From Phenylobacterium sp. (GTDB lineage: Bacteria > Pseudomonadota > Alphaproteobacteria > Caulobacterales > Caulobacteraceae): DNA of 64,000 bases. This document shows, piece after piece, positions 25,964-34,659 of this stretch. Position numbers and translations under genes: made by a program. Below the pieces are notes generated by a model that had not been told where the DNA came from, did no database searches, and saw only the letters and a list, made by a program, of their open reading frames with translations. The number at the start of each line of letters is the position of its first letter. The stretch's first letter is position 1. The stretch spans positions 1 through 64,000 of the forward strand of contig NZ_JAUXVZ010000015.1 of NCBI RefSeq assembly GCF_030680185.1, in the 5' to 3' direction.

Positions 25964-28789
25964 TCAGTACTCGAAGCGCACGCCCACCCGGAACACGCGG
26001 CCGAGGATGTCATAGATCCCCTGGCTGGTGGATGGGTTGCCATAGGCGGTGCCTGCCGGGCCCTGCGGCACGATCTCCGGGTCGCGGTTGAACAGGTTGG
26101 AGATGCTGACGAAGGCTTCGGTCTTCTGAAGAACCTTCAGGTCATAGGTCATCGCCAGGTCGACATAGAAGGCGCCGTCCACATGGTTGTTGTTGATCGT
26201 GCGGTTGGCGATGGTCGAGGCTGGGCAGCCGGTGGTGCACTCGACAAAGGCGTTGTCGAGCTTGCTGTCGCTGACGCCGCGACCGGTGACCTGGATGGTC
26301 CAGGGATCGGCCGTATAGGTCGCCGTGGCCCGGTAGATGAACTCCGGCAGGGCGATCGAGCCGGCGTTGTCGGTCGGAACGTCGATGCCGTTGTCTTCGT
26401 AGTTTTCCAGGTAGTAGGTGCCGACGGCCCGCAGCGCCACGGCGCCATCGCCGAGGTTGAACCGGTAGGAGGCCTCCAGGTCGAGCCCGCGGGACTTCTG
26501 AACCGCGAAGTTGAACGGGCTGACGGACACCTGGCTGATCTGGTTGCCCGACCGCGTGATGGCCGCGCAGTACTCCTGGTTCCCCTGGAAGCAGCGGTCG
26601 ACGATGGTGTTGGCCAGCACCGAGCCGATGGCGCCTTCGATCTGGATGTCGAAATAGTCGATGGCCGCGGCGAAGCCCGGCAGGAAGGTGGGTTGCAGCA
26701 CCACGCCGACGCCCCAGGTGTCGGCCAGCTCGGGCTGGAGATTGAGGTTGCCGGTGGTGACTTCCAGGAACTGGGTGGACTGGTTGTTGTTGAACGGGTC
26801 CAGCAGGGTGTTGGTGCGGCTGGTGCCCGCCGCGAACAGTTCGTTCAGGTTCGGCGCGCGGATGTCCCGCGAACGGGTGACGCGGAAGCGGATGTCTTCG
26901 ATGGGCGAATAGACCGCGCCCACCTTCCAGGTCGTGACATAGCCGGAGGTGCTGTAGTCGGTGCCGCGGACCGCGGCGTTCAGGTCGAAGTTATCAGCCA
27001 GCGGAATGACCGCTTCCAGATAGGCCTCGGTGACCGTGTAGGAGCCGAAGGTCGGCAGGTAGTTGCCGACGAACCAGCCGGACCGATACTCGGTCGGCAC
27101 CTCGCCGGAGACTTCTTCCTTACGGTGCTCGATACCTGCGGCCATGGAGACCGGACCCGCCCAGGTGGAGAAGGGGTCGCCGGAGATGTTGGCGGCAGCC
27201 ACCTGCTGGGTGAAGAACTGCTTCCGCTGCGGATCGCCCAGGATGTAGTCCAGGGCGGCCTGGGAATTGACGCCGATGCCCATGCGGTTGAAGGGCACGC
27301 AGCCATTGGTCGGATTGGTCAGGGTCGAGCGGCAGACGATGTCGCCGTTCGGCGCGAAGACCGCATCCTGGGCCAGGGCCAGGCGAGCATTGTTGGTGAT
27401 GTCCTTGGCGATCTCGAGGGTCTCGGTCTCACCCCTCTGATAATAGGCGTCCCAGCGCCAGTCGCGATCAAGGGCGGTGAAGTCGCCCTCGGCCCCGACC
27501 ACATAGCGGGTGACGCTGCGCTCGTTGTCGGTCTTGCGGATCGGCAGATCGGCGTTGGTGGTGCCGAGGCTGAAGCTCGCGATGTTCAGGGCGGCCAGCT
27601 GCTGGCGGATGTTGGCCGGCAGGAAGGCGTTGTCGGACCGGATGGTGACATTGCCCTGGTTGAACTGAACGCCCGTCCAGCCGAGCGAGGCGTGTTCGTT
27701 GTACGAGACCTGACCGAAGATCTCGATATTGTCGGTGAGGTCGTAGCTGACCCGGCCGAAGAAGCCCTTGCGGCGATCGTCGGCGTTCAGGGACTGTTTG
27801 TCATTGACCTGGACGGACTGCCAGTCGCCGCCGATCATCCAGGGATCGCGGGTCAGGCCATAGGCCTGCTGGCCCACCACGCCGCCGACGCCGAAGGTGG
27901 TGCCGCGCAGGGGGGTGTTGACGATGATCCCGCCCGGCGTGGCGTTGGACAGGCCGGCGCCGCGGGTGACGAAGCGCTCGGGCTGGCCATTGCCCGGAAC
28001 GTAGTTCGGGTTGGTGATGATGTACCAGCCGTCGTTGTTCCAGTCGCGCGGCACCCCATAGATGCCCTCGCGATCGACGATCTCGCCGTTCAGCAGCAGA
28101 TGGCCGCGGCCGCCGGCGAACTGGGTCCCGTAGGTCAGGTTGACCCGGTACTGGTCATCGTCCCCGTAGGTGGTCTGGCCGCCTTCGATCGAGCCCTTGA
28201 AGCCCTGGTAGTCGGTGTCGAGGATGAAGTTGACCACGCCGCTGACGGCGTCGGAGCCGTAGGCCGCCGAGGCGCCGCCGGTGACGATCTGAACCCCGCT
28301 GATCAGGCCCTGCGGGAAGGTGTTGACGTCCACCGCGCCGGTGATGGTCGAGCCCACCGAGCGCTGGCCGTTCAGCAGCACCAGGGTGCGGGTGGCGCCC
28401 AAGCCGCGCAGGTTCAGGGCGTTGACGCCCGATGTGCCGGCGCTGATCGAGGCGTTGGAGGTCTGCGGCGTGGCGCTGCCGACGATGGAGGGGATGTCGT
28501 TGACGAAGTCGGCGACGTTGGAGGGGGCCGCCGCCAGGATTTCGGTCTCGCTGATCACCGTCAGCGGGGTGGGCGCCTGATAGCCGTCGCGGACGACCCG
28601 CGTGCCGGTGACCACCAGTTCTTCGACGCTGGCCACGTCCGCCGGCGCCGCGGTCTGCGCGCTGGCCGCTCCGGCTGCGGCGACGCCGAGCAGCAGGGCC
28701 ATAGCCGACGCCCCGTGGGCCAGGCCCAATTTCCGGGCAGATTTAAGCCCCTGCGCTCGGACGTTGTGCATCTGAAGATTTCTTGACAT
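25964..28789 (-). CDS. TonB-dependent outer-membrane receptor (D-aminoacylase cluster)
   Basis: A 941-residue receptor. The signal peptide (long positive stretch, then GASAMALLLGVAAAGAASAQ) is followed by a TonB-box-like EELVVTGTRV and a plug domain (residues about 55-180; NDIPSIVG, LRGLGATRTLVLLNGQR, and the PQGLISGVQIVTGGASAAYGSDAV end). A large barrel follows, ending in RVGVRFEY with an aromatic terminal residue. The plug pattern is typical of the Caulobacter/Xanthomonas group of TonB receptors for oligosaccharides or peptides. It is flanked by two closely related D-aminoacylase genes, one downstream and one divergent, so it probably imports their substrate (acylated D-amino acids or peptidoglycan-derived peptides, inferred). 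Confidence 0.93.
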   Translation of the reverse strand: MSRNLQMHNVRAQGLKSARKLGLAHGASAMALLLGVAAAGAASAQTAAPADVASVEELVVTGTRVVRDGYQAPTPLTVISETEILAAAPSNVADFVNDIPSIVGSATPQTSNASISAGTSGVNALNLRGLGATRTLVLLNGQRSVGSTITGAVDVNTFPQGLISGVQIVTGGASAAYGSDAVSGVVNFILDTDYQGFKGSIEGGQTTYGDDDQYRVNLTYGTQFAGGRGHLLLNGEIVDREGIYGVPRDWNNDGWYIITNPNYVPGNGQPERFVTRGAGLSNATPGGIIVNTPLRGTTFGVGGVVGQQAYGLTRDPWMIGGDWQSVQVNDKQSLNADDRRKGFFGRVSYDLTDNIEIFGQVSYNEHASLGWTGVQFNQGNVTIRSDNAFLPANIRQQLAALNIASFSLGTTNADLPIRKTDNERSVTRYVVGAEGDFTALDRDWRWDAYYQRGETETLEIAKDITNNARLALAQDAVFAPNGDIVCRSTLTNPTNGCVPFNRMGIGVNSQAALDYILGDPQRKQFFTQQVAAANISGDPFSTWAGPVSMAAGIEHRKEEVSGEVPTEYRSGWFVGNYLPTFGSYTVTEAYLEAVIPLADNFDLNAAVRGTDYSTSGYVTTWKVGAVYSPIEDIRFRVTRSRDIRAPNLNELFAAGTSRTNTLLDPFNNNQSTQFLEVTTGNLNLQPELADTWGVGVVLQPTFLPGFAAAIDYFDIQIEGAIGSVLANTIVDRCFQGNQEYCAAITRSGNQISQVSVSPFNFAVQKSRGLDLEASYRFNLGDGAVALRAVGTYYLENYEDNGIDVPTDNAGSIALPEFIYRATATYTADPWTIQVTGRGVSDSKLDNAFVECTTGCPASTIANRTINNNHVDGAFYVDLAMTYDLKVLQKTEAFVSISNLFNRDPEIVPQGPAGTAYGNPSTSQGIYDILGRVFRVGVRFEY

Positions 28790-29400
28790 GACTAGCCCCC
28801 TCGGAATTGACGATAAGCAGAATGTTCATCTGACGGCCGGCTTTATTATTATTCGCCGGAACAGAGATGATCTGCGTCCGTATTCATATCGAGGTTGTCG
28901 GCCCCCCTCTCGGGTGTCAACGCCGGCTCCCCTTCGGAATATTGCAGGGCCTATAACCCACAGACATAGGTGTGGCGGCTGCGGTCGGCGTGGCGACTGA
29001 AGGAGGCCTTGGCGGGCCTACCTTTGCGGGACCTGCTCGACAGGAGTCTCAAAGCCCTTAACGGGGCGAGGTCGCGCACGCTGCGACGGAGACTTCGCCC
29101 GATTCCGGGCGCGCCAGGGACGGATTCGGGGCGCCGCAGCGGATCGGCGGCCTGCCTGGAGCGGCCCATGGCGTCAGGCTATTGATCGCGCAATATTCGG
29201 AAGGGCCATCTCGATTGACACTAATGTCACAGGACTGACACCCTTCCTGAGGGCCGGGGCAAGACGTCTTCGGCGCCGGGGCGTCCGCGCGAAGATTCGG
29301 GCAGTCATCCTGTCAATATTCAGCCGCGCGCCGGTATTTGGCCGCGTCGCCAGCCCGGATGGTCCAAATTCGGACGGCCCAGTTTGAACAAGGATCCGAC
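28790..29400. other. Long intergenic control region between divergent genes
   Basis: About 610 bases between the divergent TonB receptor and the D-aminoacylase at 29401. No convincing gene: the short frames on both strands lack ribosome sites. An AT-rich stretch near 28840 (TTTATTATTATT flanked by CCGGC and GCCGG) lies on the receptor side. Three AATATT-centred elements occur: CGGAATATTGC at 28935, its near inverse GCAATATTCGG at 29190, and TCAATATTCAG at 29312. They may be sites of one regulator acting on both promoters. Confidence 0.5.
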
Positions 29401-31008
29401 ATGAAGACGCCCCCATTCTTCCTCCGCCGCCGGGTCCTGGCAGCGGGTCTGGCGCTCGGTCTGATGGCGGGAGTTTCGGGCGAGGCCCTGGCCCAGGACT
29501 ATGACGTCCTGATCCGCGGCGGCCTGCTGTTCGACGGGACGGGGTCCGAGGGCCGGGCCGCCGACGTGGCGATCAAGGGCGACCGCATCGTCGAGGTCGG
29601 CGAGATCCCGGCCGCCGCCACCGCGGCTACGGTCGTGGACGCCACGGGCAAGTATGTGTCCCCCGGCTTCATCGACACCCATTCCCACGCGGCCCCGGGC
29701 ATCGAGACCCCGGAACTGGCGCCGGCCATCTCGGTCCTCACGCAGGGGATCACCACGGCGATGATCAATCCCGACGGCGGCGGCCCGGCCGACCTGCGCC
29801 CGCAGGTGGCGGCGATCGAAGCGAACAAGCCCGGCGTCAATGTGCTCCCGATGATTGGCCACAACGGCGTGCGTCGCGCCGTCATGGGGCTGGAGAACCG
29901 CAAGCCCACCGCCGCCGAGCTCACGCAGATGCAGGGCCTGGTGCGCGAGGCCATGACCTTCGGCGCGCTGGGCATGTCCAGCGGCCCCTTCTATGTGCCG
30001 GGCAAGTATTCCGACACGTCCGAGATCGCCGCCCTGGCCAAGGTGGCGGCCGAGTTTCCGAACGCCTTCCACACCAGCCATATCCGCGACGAGTCCAGCT
30101 ATGACATCGGCGTCCTGGCTTCGGTGGCCGAGCTGATCGAGGTCTCCCGCCAGACCGGCATCATCGGCGTCGTCAGCCACATGAAGATGCTCGGCCCCAC
30201 CGTCTGGGGTCAGTCGGACGAGGCGGTGCAGATGATCGAGGCCGCCCGGGCGGAAGGTCTGTCCATCTGGGCCGACCAGTATCCTTACGCCGCCTCCAGC
30301 ACCGGCCTGTCGGCGGCCCTGATCCCCGGCTGGGCGCAGGAGGGTGGGCAGGAGGCCCTGTCCAAGCGCCTGCAGAACCCCGAACAGCGGGCCCTGATCC
30401 GCGAGGGCATGGTCGAGAATCTGGCCCGCCGGGCCGGCGCCAACGCCATCATGATCTCGAGCTACAGCGCCGATCCCTCCCTGGAGGGGATGCGCCTGGA
30501 CGAGATCGCCAGGCGTGACCTGAAGGACCCGCTGGACACCGCCATCGACCTGCTGATCAAGGGCGGGGCCGGCATCGTGTCGTTCAACATGAACGAGGAC
30601 GATCTGGAGCTGCTGATGAAGCAGCCCTGGATGATGACGTCGTCCGACGGGGCCCTGGTGACCTTTGGCGAGGGCGCCGAGCATCCCCGGGCCTACGGCG
30701 CCTATCCCCGCAAGCTGCGGCGCTATGTGATCGAGCGCGAGGTGATCAGCATGGCCCAGGCGATCCATTCGTCCAGCGGCCTGCCGGCCGAGGTGTTCGC
30801 CATTCCCGACCGCGGCGTGATCCGCGCCGGCGCCTATGCAGACGTGCTGGTCTTCGATCCCGAGACGGTGCGCGACGTGGCCACCTATCCCAAGCCGCAC
30901 GCCTATTCCCAGGGGATGGACTACGTCTTCGTCAACGGCAAGGCGGCCCTGGCGCAGGGCGAAGTCACCGCCGAACGCGCCGGCCGCGTCATCCTGCGCG
31001 GCCGCTAG
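29401..31008 (+). CDS. Secreted D-aminoacylase/N-acyl-D-amino-acid deacylase family amidohydrolase (paralogue B)
   Basis: A 535-residue close paralogue of the gene at 24205-25830, sharing long stretches such as the MINPDGGGP and GVRR-VMGLENRKPTAAEL regions. A signal peptide (RRVLAAGLALGLMAGVSGEALAQ) places it in the periplasm. Metal motifs are FIDTHSH, HTSHIRDES, VVSHMKMLG and TSSDGALV. The ATG follows AAGGA by six bases, fixing the start. It is divergent from the TonB receptor and is followed by a hairpin and a third, more distant family member. Expected to deacylate N-acyl-D-amino acids; substrate preference unknown. Confidence 0.9.
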   Translation: MKTPPFFLRRRVLAAGLALGLMAGVSGEALAQDYDVLIRGGLLFDGTGSEGRAADVAIKGDRIVEVGEIPAAATAATVVDATGKYVSPGFIDTHSHAAPGIETPELAPAISVLTQGITTAMINPDGGGPADLRPQVAAIEANKPGVNVLPMIGHNGVRRAVMGLENRKPTAAELTQMQGLVREAMTFGALGMSSGPFYVPGKYSDTSEIAALAKVAAEFPNAFHTSHIRDESSYDIGVLASVAELIEVSRQTGIIGVVSHMKMLGPTVWGQSDEAVQMIEAARAEGLSIWADQYPYAASSTGLSAALIPGWAQEGGQEALSKRLQNPEQRALIREGMVENLARRAGANAIMISSYSADPSLEGMRLDEIARRDLKDPLDTAIDLLIKGGAGIVSFNMNEDDLELLMKQPWMMTSSDGALVTFGEGAEHPRAYGAYPRKLRRYVIEREVISMAQAIHSSSGLPAEVFAIPDRGVIRAGAYADVLVFDPETVRDVATYPKPHAYSQGMDYVFVNGKAALAQGEVTAERAGRVILRGR

Positions 31009-31020
31009 CCGCGCTGGCCA

Positions 31021-31056
31021 GGGCCGGAGCCGTCGCCCCACAGGCGGCTCCGGCCC
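31021..31056 (+). terminator. Hairpin between two amidohydrolase genes
   Basis: GGGCCGGAGCCG and CGGCTCCGGCCC form a perfect 12-bp stem with a 12-nt loop, 12 bases past the stop of the deacylase gene. There is no T-run, so it may be a weak terminator or an mRNA-stabilising structure between the two genes. Confidence 0.5.
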
Positions 31057-31097
31057 GAACGTCTTCATCAGGCCTCCTCCAGTCCAGGACCACATTC

Positions 31098-32732
31098 ATG
31101 CGCCGTGCGACCCTGAAATCCCTGCTGCTCGCCACCGCCCTGATGGGCGCCAGCGCCGCCCAGGCCGCCGAGTTCGACCTGGTGATCCTGGGGGGGCAGG
31201 TGGTGGATGGCACAGGCAAGCCTGCCTATCGCGCCGACCTGGCGGTGCGGGGCGACCGGATCGTGAGGATCGCACCGGGCGGCCTTAGGCCTGAGGATGG
31301 CGACGCCGTGCTGGACGCCCGCGGCCTCGTCGTGGCGCCGGGCTTCATCGACAACCACGCCCACATCGCCGACAACATCCACGAATACCCCCTGGCCGAG
31401 AACTTCGTCCGCCAGGGCATAACCAGCATCATCGCAAGCCTGCACAGCGGGCCGCAGCCCTATCCGCTCAAGCCCTATGTCGAGGCCCTGAAGGTCGCGC
31501 CCAATGTCGGCTTCTTCGCCGGCCACAGCTTCGCCCGCACCCAGGTGCTCGGGATGGAGAACCGCGCGCCGAGCCCCGCCGAGCTGGCGCGGATGCAGAA
31601 GATCATCGCCGACACCATGGCCGATGGGGCGCTGGGGATGTCCACGGGCCTCGTCTATGTCCCGGCCAACTACGCCGAGCCCGATGAAGTGATCGCCATG
31701 GCCAAGGTCGCCGCCTGCTGGGGCGGGATCTATGTCTCGCACATGCGCGACGAGGGGGCCGGCGTTCTGGACTCCGTGGCCGAGGTGATCGAGGTCGCTG
31801 ACAAGGCCGGCCTGCCGGGCCAGATCAACCACCATAAGGCCATGGGCTCCACCCAGTGGGGCTGGAGCGTCAAGACCCTGGCCATGATCGACGAGGCTCG
31901 CGCCCGCGGCCTGGACATCACCCACGACCTCTATCCCTATTCGGCCTCCAGCTCGTCTTCGGCGGTGATGTTCCCCGGCTGGGCCCTGGCTGGCGGCCCC
32001 GAAGGCTTCAAGGCCCGGATGGAGGACGCCGAGGTCCGCGCCAGGGTCGAGGCCGAGATGATGCGGATCCTGATGGTCCAGCGGGGCGGGGCGGATCTGG
32101 AGCGCCTGCAGTTCCGCAGCCTGGCGGCCGACCCGTCGTATAACGGCAGGACCCTGGCGGATCTGGCCAAGGATCGTGGCCTGGCCGGCACGCCGGAGGA
32201 CGCCATCCAGCTGTTGATCGAGCTGCAGCTCAAGGGCGGCTTCACCGCCATCTATCACGTGATGGACGAGGCCGACGTGGTGCGCATCCTGCAGCACCCC
32301 CTGGCCATGATCGAGACCGACGGCGACCCGGTGGGCTTTGGCGACGGCCTCCCGCATCCGCGCACCTATGGCGCCTTCCCCCGGGTGTTGGCCCGCTATG
32401 TGCGCGAACAGCAGGTGATCACGCTTGAGGACGCCGTGCGCCGCATGACCTCTCTCGCCGCCGACCAGGTGGGCCAGACCGAGCGCGGCCGGCTGGCGGA
32501 AGGCGCCTTCGCCGACATCACCGTCTTCGACGCCGACACCATCGCCGACAAGGCGACCTTCGAGGACCCGCACCAGTACGCCGTCGGCATCCGCCATGTG
32601 GTGATCAATGGCGTGCCGGTGATCCGTGCCGGCGCGCTCACGGGCGCCATGCCCGGCCGGCCGCTGTTGGGTCCGGCGCGCCCCGATGCGGTGCGGGTTG
32701 ACCCGACCACGCCGGGCTGCCCGGCGGCTTAG
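31098..32732 (+). CDS. Secreted D-aminoacylase-family amidohydrolase (divergent member C)
   Basis: A 544-residue periplasmic amidohydrolase (signal peptide LKSLLLATALMGASAAQAAE). The D-aminoacylase pattern is FIDNHAH, YVSHMRDEG, INHHKAMG and the late Asp in MIETDGDPVGFG. It is clearly more distant from the two paralogues upstream than they are from each other, for example in the INHHKAMGSTQWGW region, so its substrate probably differs. It follows the paralogue at 29401 with a hairpin in between. Its stop overlaps that of the convergent extradiol dioxygenase gene. Confidence 0.88.
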   Translation: MRRATLKSLLLATALMGASAAQAAEFDLVILGGQVVDGTGKPAYRADLAVRGDRIVRIAPGGLRPEDGDAVLDARGLVVAPGFIDNHAHIADNIHEYPLAENFVRQGITSIIASLHSGPQPYPLKPYVEALKVAPNVGFFAGHSFARTQVLGMENRAPSPAELARMQKIIADTMADGALGMSTGLVYVPANYAEPDEVIAMAKVAACWGGIYVSHMRDEGAGVLDSVAEVIEVADKAGLPGQINHHKAMGSTQWGWSVKTLAMIDEARARGLDITHDLYPYSASSSSSAVMFPGWALAGGPEGFKARMEDAEVRARVEAEMMRILMVQRGGADLERLQFRSLAADPSYNGRTLADLAKDRGLAGTPEDAIQLLIELQLKGGFTAIYHVMDEADVVRILQHPLAMIETDGDPVGFGDGLPHPRTYGAFPRVLARYVREQQVITLEDAVRRMTSLAADQVGQTERGRLAEGAFADITVFDADTIADKATFEDPHQYAVGIRHVVINGVPVIRAGALTGAMPGRPLLGPARPDAVRVDPTTPGCPAA

Positions 32733-33538
32733 AGCGTCAGCGCCACCCCGCCCATGCCTGAGGCCCAGCTGGGCATGGGCTCATAGTACAGGCGCTCGCC
32801 AAGGGCGCCGGGGGCTGCGCCGGCCAGGGCGATCCAGGCGCTGACCTCCAGGCCGCCATTGCCGGCCGCCTCCAGGATCTCGGCGTTGGTCATGCGGGCG
32901 AGTTCGACGCCGCGGCCCTCGACCATGGCGTCCATGAAGGCGAGGTCCCAGTCGGCGTTGACCTGGCCTTCTTCTGGCACGCCCAGCCAGTGGGACAGAC
33001 CGCCGCCGGCCAGCAGGGCCACCCGCTCGCCCGCCGGGCGCACGGTCTCCACATAGGCCTTCAGCAAGCCGCCCAGGCGCCAGCAGGCCTCGGGCTCGGG
33101 CGGCGGCGCTATGGCGGCGTTCACATAGAGCAGGGCGGTGGGCAGGGTCCGGTTTGGGTCCACAACCCCATGCGGGATCATCACCCCATGGTCGGGGCGG
33201 GCGCCGGTCAGGGTCTGCACCGCCTGGCCCTGGTCATCGAGGAAATCGGCCAGGCCTTTCGCGAAGGCCGCGGCGCCGGGGATGGGGTCGGTGGGCAGGC
33301 CCATGTCGCCATAGGGAACCAGCACGTCGTCCAGGGCCACGGCGAAGGGGGCGGGCTGGTCGGCGTGGAAGTTGTTCAGATGGTCGGCGGTGATCACCAC
33401 CAGCACGTCGGGCCGGGCGGCGTGCAGCCGGCGGCCGATCTCGCGCATGCCCTGGAAGACCCGCTCGGCCTGGTCCTCCACGCCGTCCGGCGCGCCCAGC
33501 ACATGGGAGGTGGCGAAGGCTCCGACGATCTGGCCCAT
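32729..33538 (-). CDS. carBb: Extradiol ring-cleavage dioxygenase catalytic subunit (LigB/CarBb-like)
   Basis: A 269-residue class III (LigB-type) extradiol dioxygenase, the large subunit of a two-subunit ring-cleaving enzyme. H12 (TSHVLGAP) and H53 (TADHLNNFH) with E231 (GGLEVSAW) match the Fe(II) ligands of the family. In carbazole degradation the CarBa/CarBb heterotetramer opens 2'-aminobiphenyl-2,3-diol; length and gene order here match. It is the last gene of an operon with the CarAa-like oxygenase, hydrolase and small subunit, 3 bases after the small-subunit stop. MhpB-like catechol dioxygenases are the alternative, but they act as single-subunit enzymes. Confidence 0.85.
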   Translation of the reverse strand: MGQIVGAFATSHVLGAPDGVEDQAERVFQGMREIGRRLHAARPDVLVVITADHLNNFHADQPAPFAVALDDVLVPYGDMGLPTDPIPGAAAFAKGLADFLDDQGQAVQTLTGARPDHGVMIPHGVVDPNRTLPTALLYVNAAIAPPPEPEACWRLGGLLKAYVETVRPAGERVALLAGGGLSHWLGVPEEGQVNADWDLAFMDAMVEGRGVELARMTNAEILEAAGNGGLEVSAWIALAGAAPGALGERLYYEPMPSWASGMGGVALTL

Positions 33539-33541
33539 GGG

Positions 33542-33805
33542 CTACCTCCGGTCGAAATAATAGCTGATAGAAAACGGCGTGATGGTCGCCCGGCCCGACC
33601 AGATCAGCCACTTGATGATCAGGTTCGGATGGATGCCCAGGCCATGCAGATCATCGCGCCCGCCCTGGCTCAGCACGTCCCGCGCGCCTTCCGGCACGCC
33701 GAAGCGGTCGTAAAGCTGGGCGGGATCGGTCCTGATCAGCCCCCGGTCGGCCGGGGTGGCGATCAGGTGGTGGATCATGGCGTGAACGCCCTCGGGCGCG
33801 GCCAT
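33542..33805 (-). CDS. carBa: Extradiol dioxygenase small subunit (LigA/CarBa-like)
   Basis: An 87-residue protein of the LigA/CarBa family (all-helical small subunit that covers the active site of its LigB partner). GARDVLSQGGRDDLHGLGIHPNLIIKWLIWSGRA carries the family's conserved pattern; the HPNLIIKW part is most diagnostic. I start it at the ATG at 33805, just after the upstream hydrolase stop. Longer frames run into the hydrolase gene. Its location directly before the LigB-type subunit settles the assignment. Confidence 0.85.
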   Translation of the reverse strand: MAAPEGVHAMIHHLIATPADRGLIRTDPAQLYDRFGVPEGARDVLSQGGRDDLHGLGIHPNLIIKWLIWSGRATITPFSISYYFDRR

Positions 33806-33807
33806 GC

Positions 33808-34659
33808 CTAGAGGCTCCGGGGCTGAACGAAGTCGAGCACGGCGCGGCAGAAATCGTCCCGCTGCTCGATCATCGCCCAGTGGCCGCAGTGGGGGACGAT
33901 ATAGCCCCACGAGTTCTCGAACAGCTCCAGGAACCGGTAGGCTCGCGGCAGGATCGAGACGCCGTCCTCCTTGCCGTTCACCACCAGGATCGGGTGCTTG
34001 ATCGTCGCCAGCCGCTCTTCGGGATAGTTGAGCGTGCCGGTCTTCGTCTGGGCGTTGATCGCCGCCAGCGCCGCGCGGGCCTCAGGCCCGTCGACGATCT
34101 CGTAGCGGTACTGGATCATCTCCTCGGGCGGGACATAGGCCGGGCCGGTGAGGCCCGAGACCACCCGGCGCATGCCCTCGACCGTGAAGTCGTACTGCAG
34201 GTTCTTCATCAGGTCGGGCGAGGGCTTTTCGGGGATCGGCAGGCCGGCGCTGCCCATCAGCACCAGGCGCTCCACCATCTCCGGATGATCCAGGGCCACG
34301 CCGATCGAGGCCGCGCCGCCCATGGAATTGCCCACCAGGACGACGGGGCCCAGGTCCATGGCCTTGAGGAAGGCGGCCAGGTGGGCGTTCCGGCCCGGCT
34401 GGTCATAGAGATAGGTCTCGGGCGAGGGCTTGTCGGTGTGGCCAAAGCCGATCATGTCCGGGGCGATCACCCGGTGGGTGCGGGCGAAGATCGGCAGGCA
34501 CTCGATCCAGTTGCCATAGGCGTCGGCGCCGGCGCCGCCCCCATGCACCAGGACCATGGGCGGGCCTTCGCCGGCCTCCAGATAGTGGGTGCGGACGCCA
34601 CCTGCGTCGATGAACCGGCTGGCGACGCCGGTTCCGTCCAGCTTCATCTCAGCGCTCAT
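33808..34659 (-). CDS. carC: Meta-cleavage product hydrolase (alpha/beta hydrolase, CarC/MhpC-like)
   Basis: A 283-residue alpha/beta hydrolase of the carbon-carbon bond hydrolase group. The oxyanion region LVHGGGAGADAYGNW (with the GGGAG signature of meta-cleavage product hydrolases), the nucleophile S112 in VGNSMGGAAS, the acid Asp in VVNGKEDGVS and the His in PHCGHWAMIEQ form the full catalytic set. It would hydrolyse the ring-opened dienoate to 2-hydroxypenta-2,4-dienoate and an aromatic or aliphatic acid (anthranilate in the carbazole route). It overlaps the oxygenase gene by four bases and precedes the extradiol subunits. Confidence 0.9.
   Translation of the reverse strand: MSAEMKLDGTGVASRFIDAGGVRTHYLEAGEGPPMVLVHGGGAGADAYGNWIECLPIFARTHRVIAPDMIGFGHTDKPSPETYLYDQPGRNAHLAAFLKAMDLGPVVLVGNSMGGAASIGVALDHPEMVERLVLMGSAGLPIPEKPSPDLMKNLQYDFTVEGMRRVVSGLTGPAYVPPEEMIQYRYEIVDGPEARAALAAINAQTKTGTLNYPEERLATIKHPILVVNGKEDGVSILPRAYRFLELFENSWGYIVPHCGHWAMIEQRDDFCRAVLDFVQPRSL

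Noticed and set aside
26183..28786. 867-codon frame antisense to the TonB-dependent receptor
   Set aside because: Composition (Val/Gly/Asp/Arg/His) is that of antisense high-GC frames; the receptor on the other strand has a signal peptide, plug and barrel.
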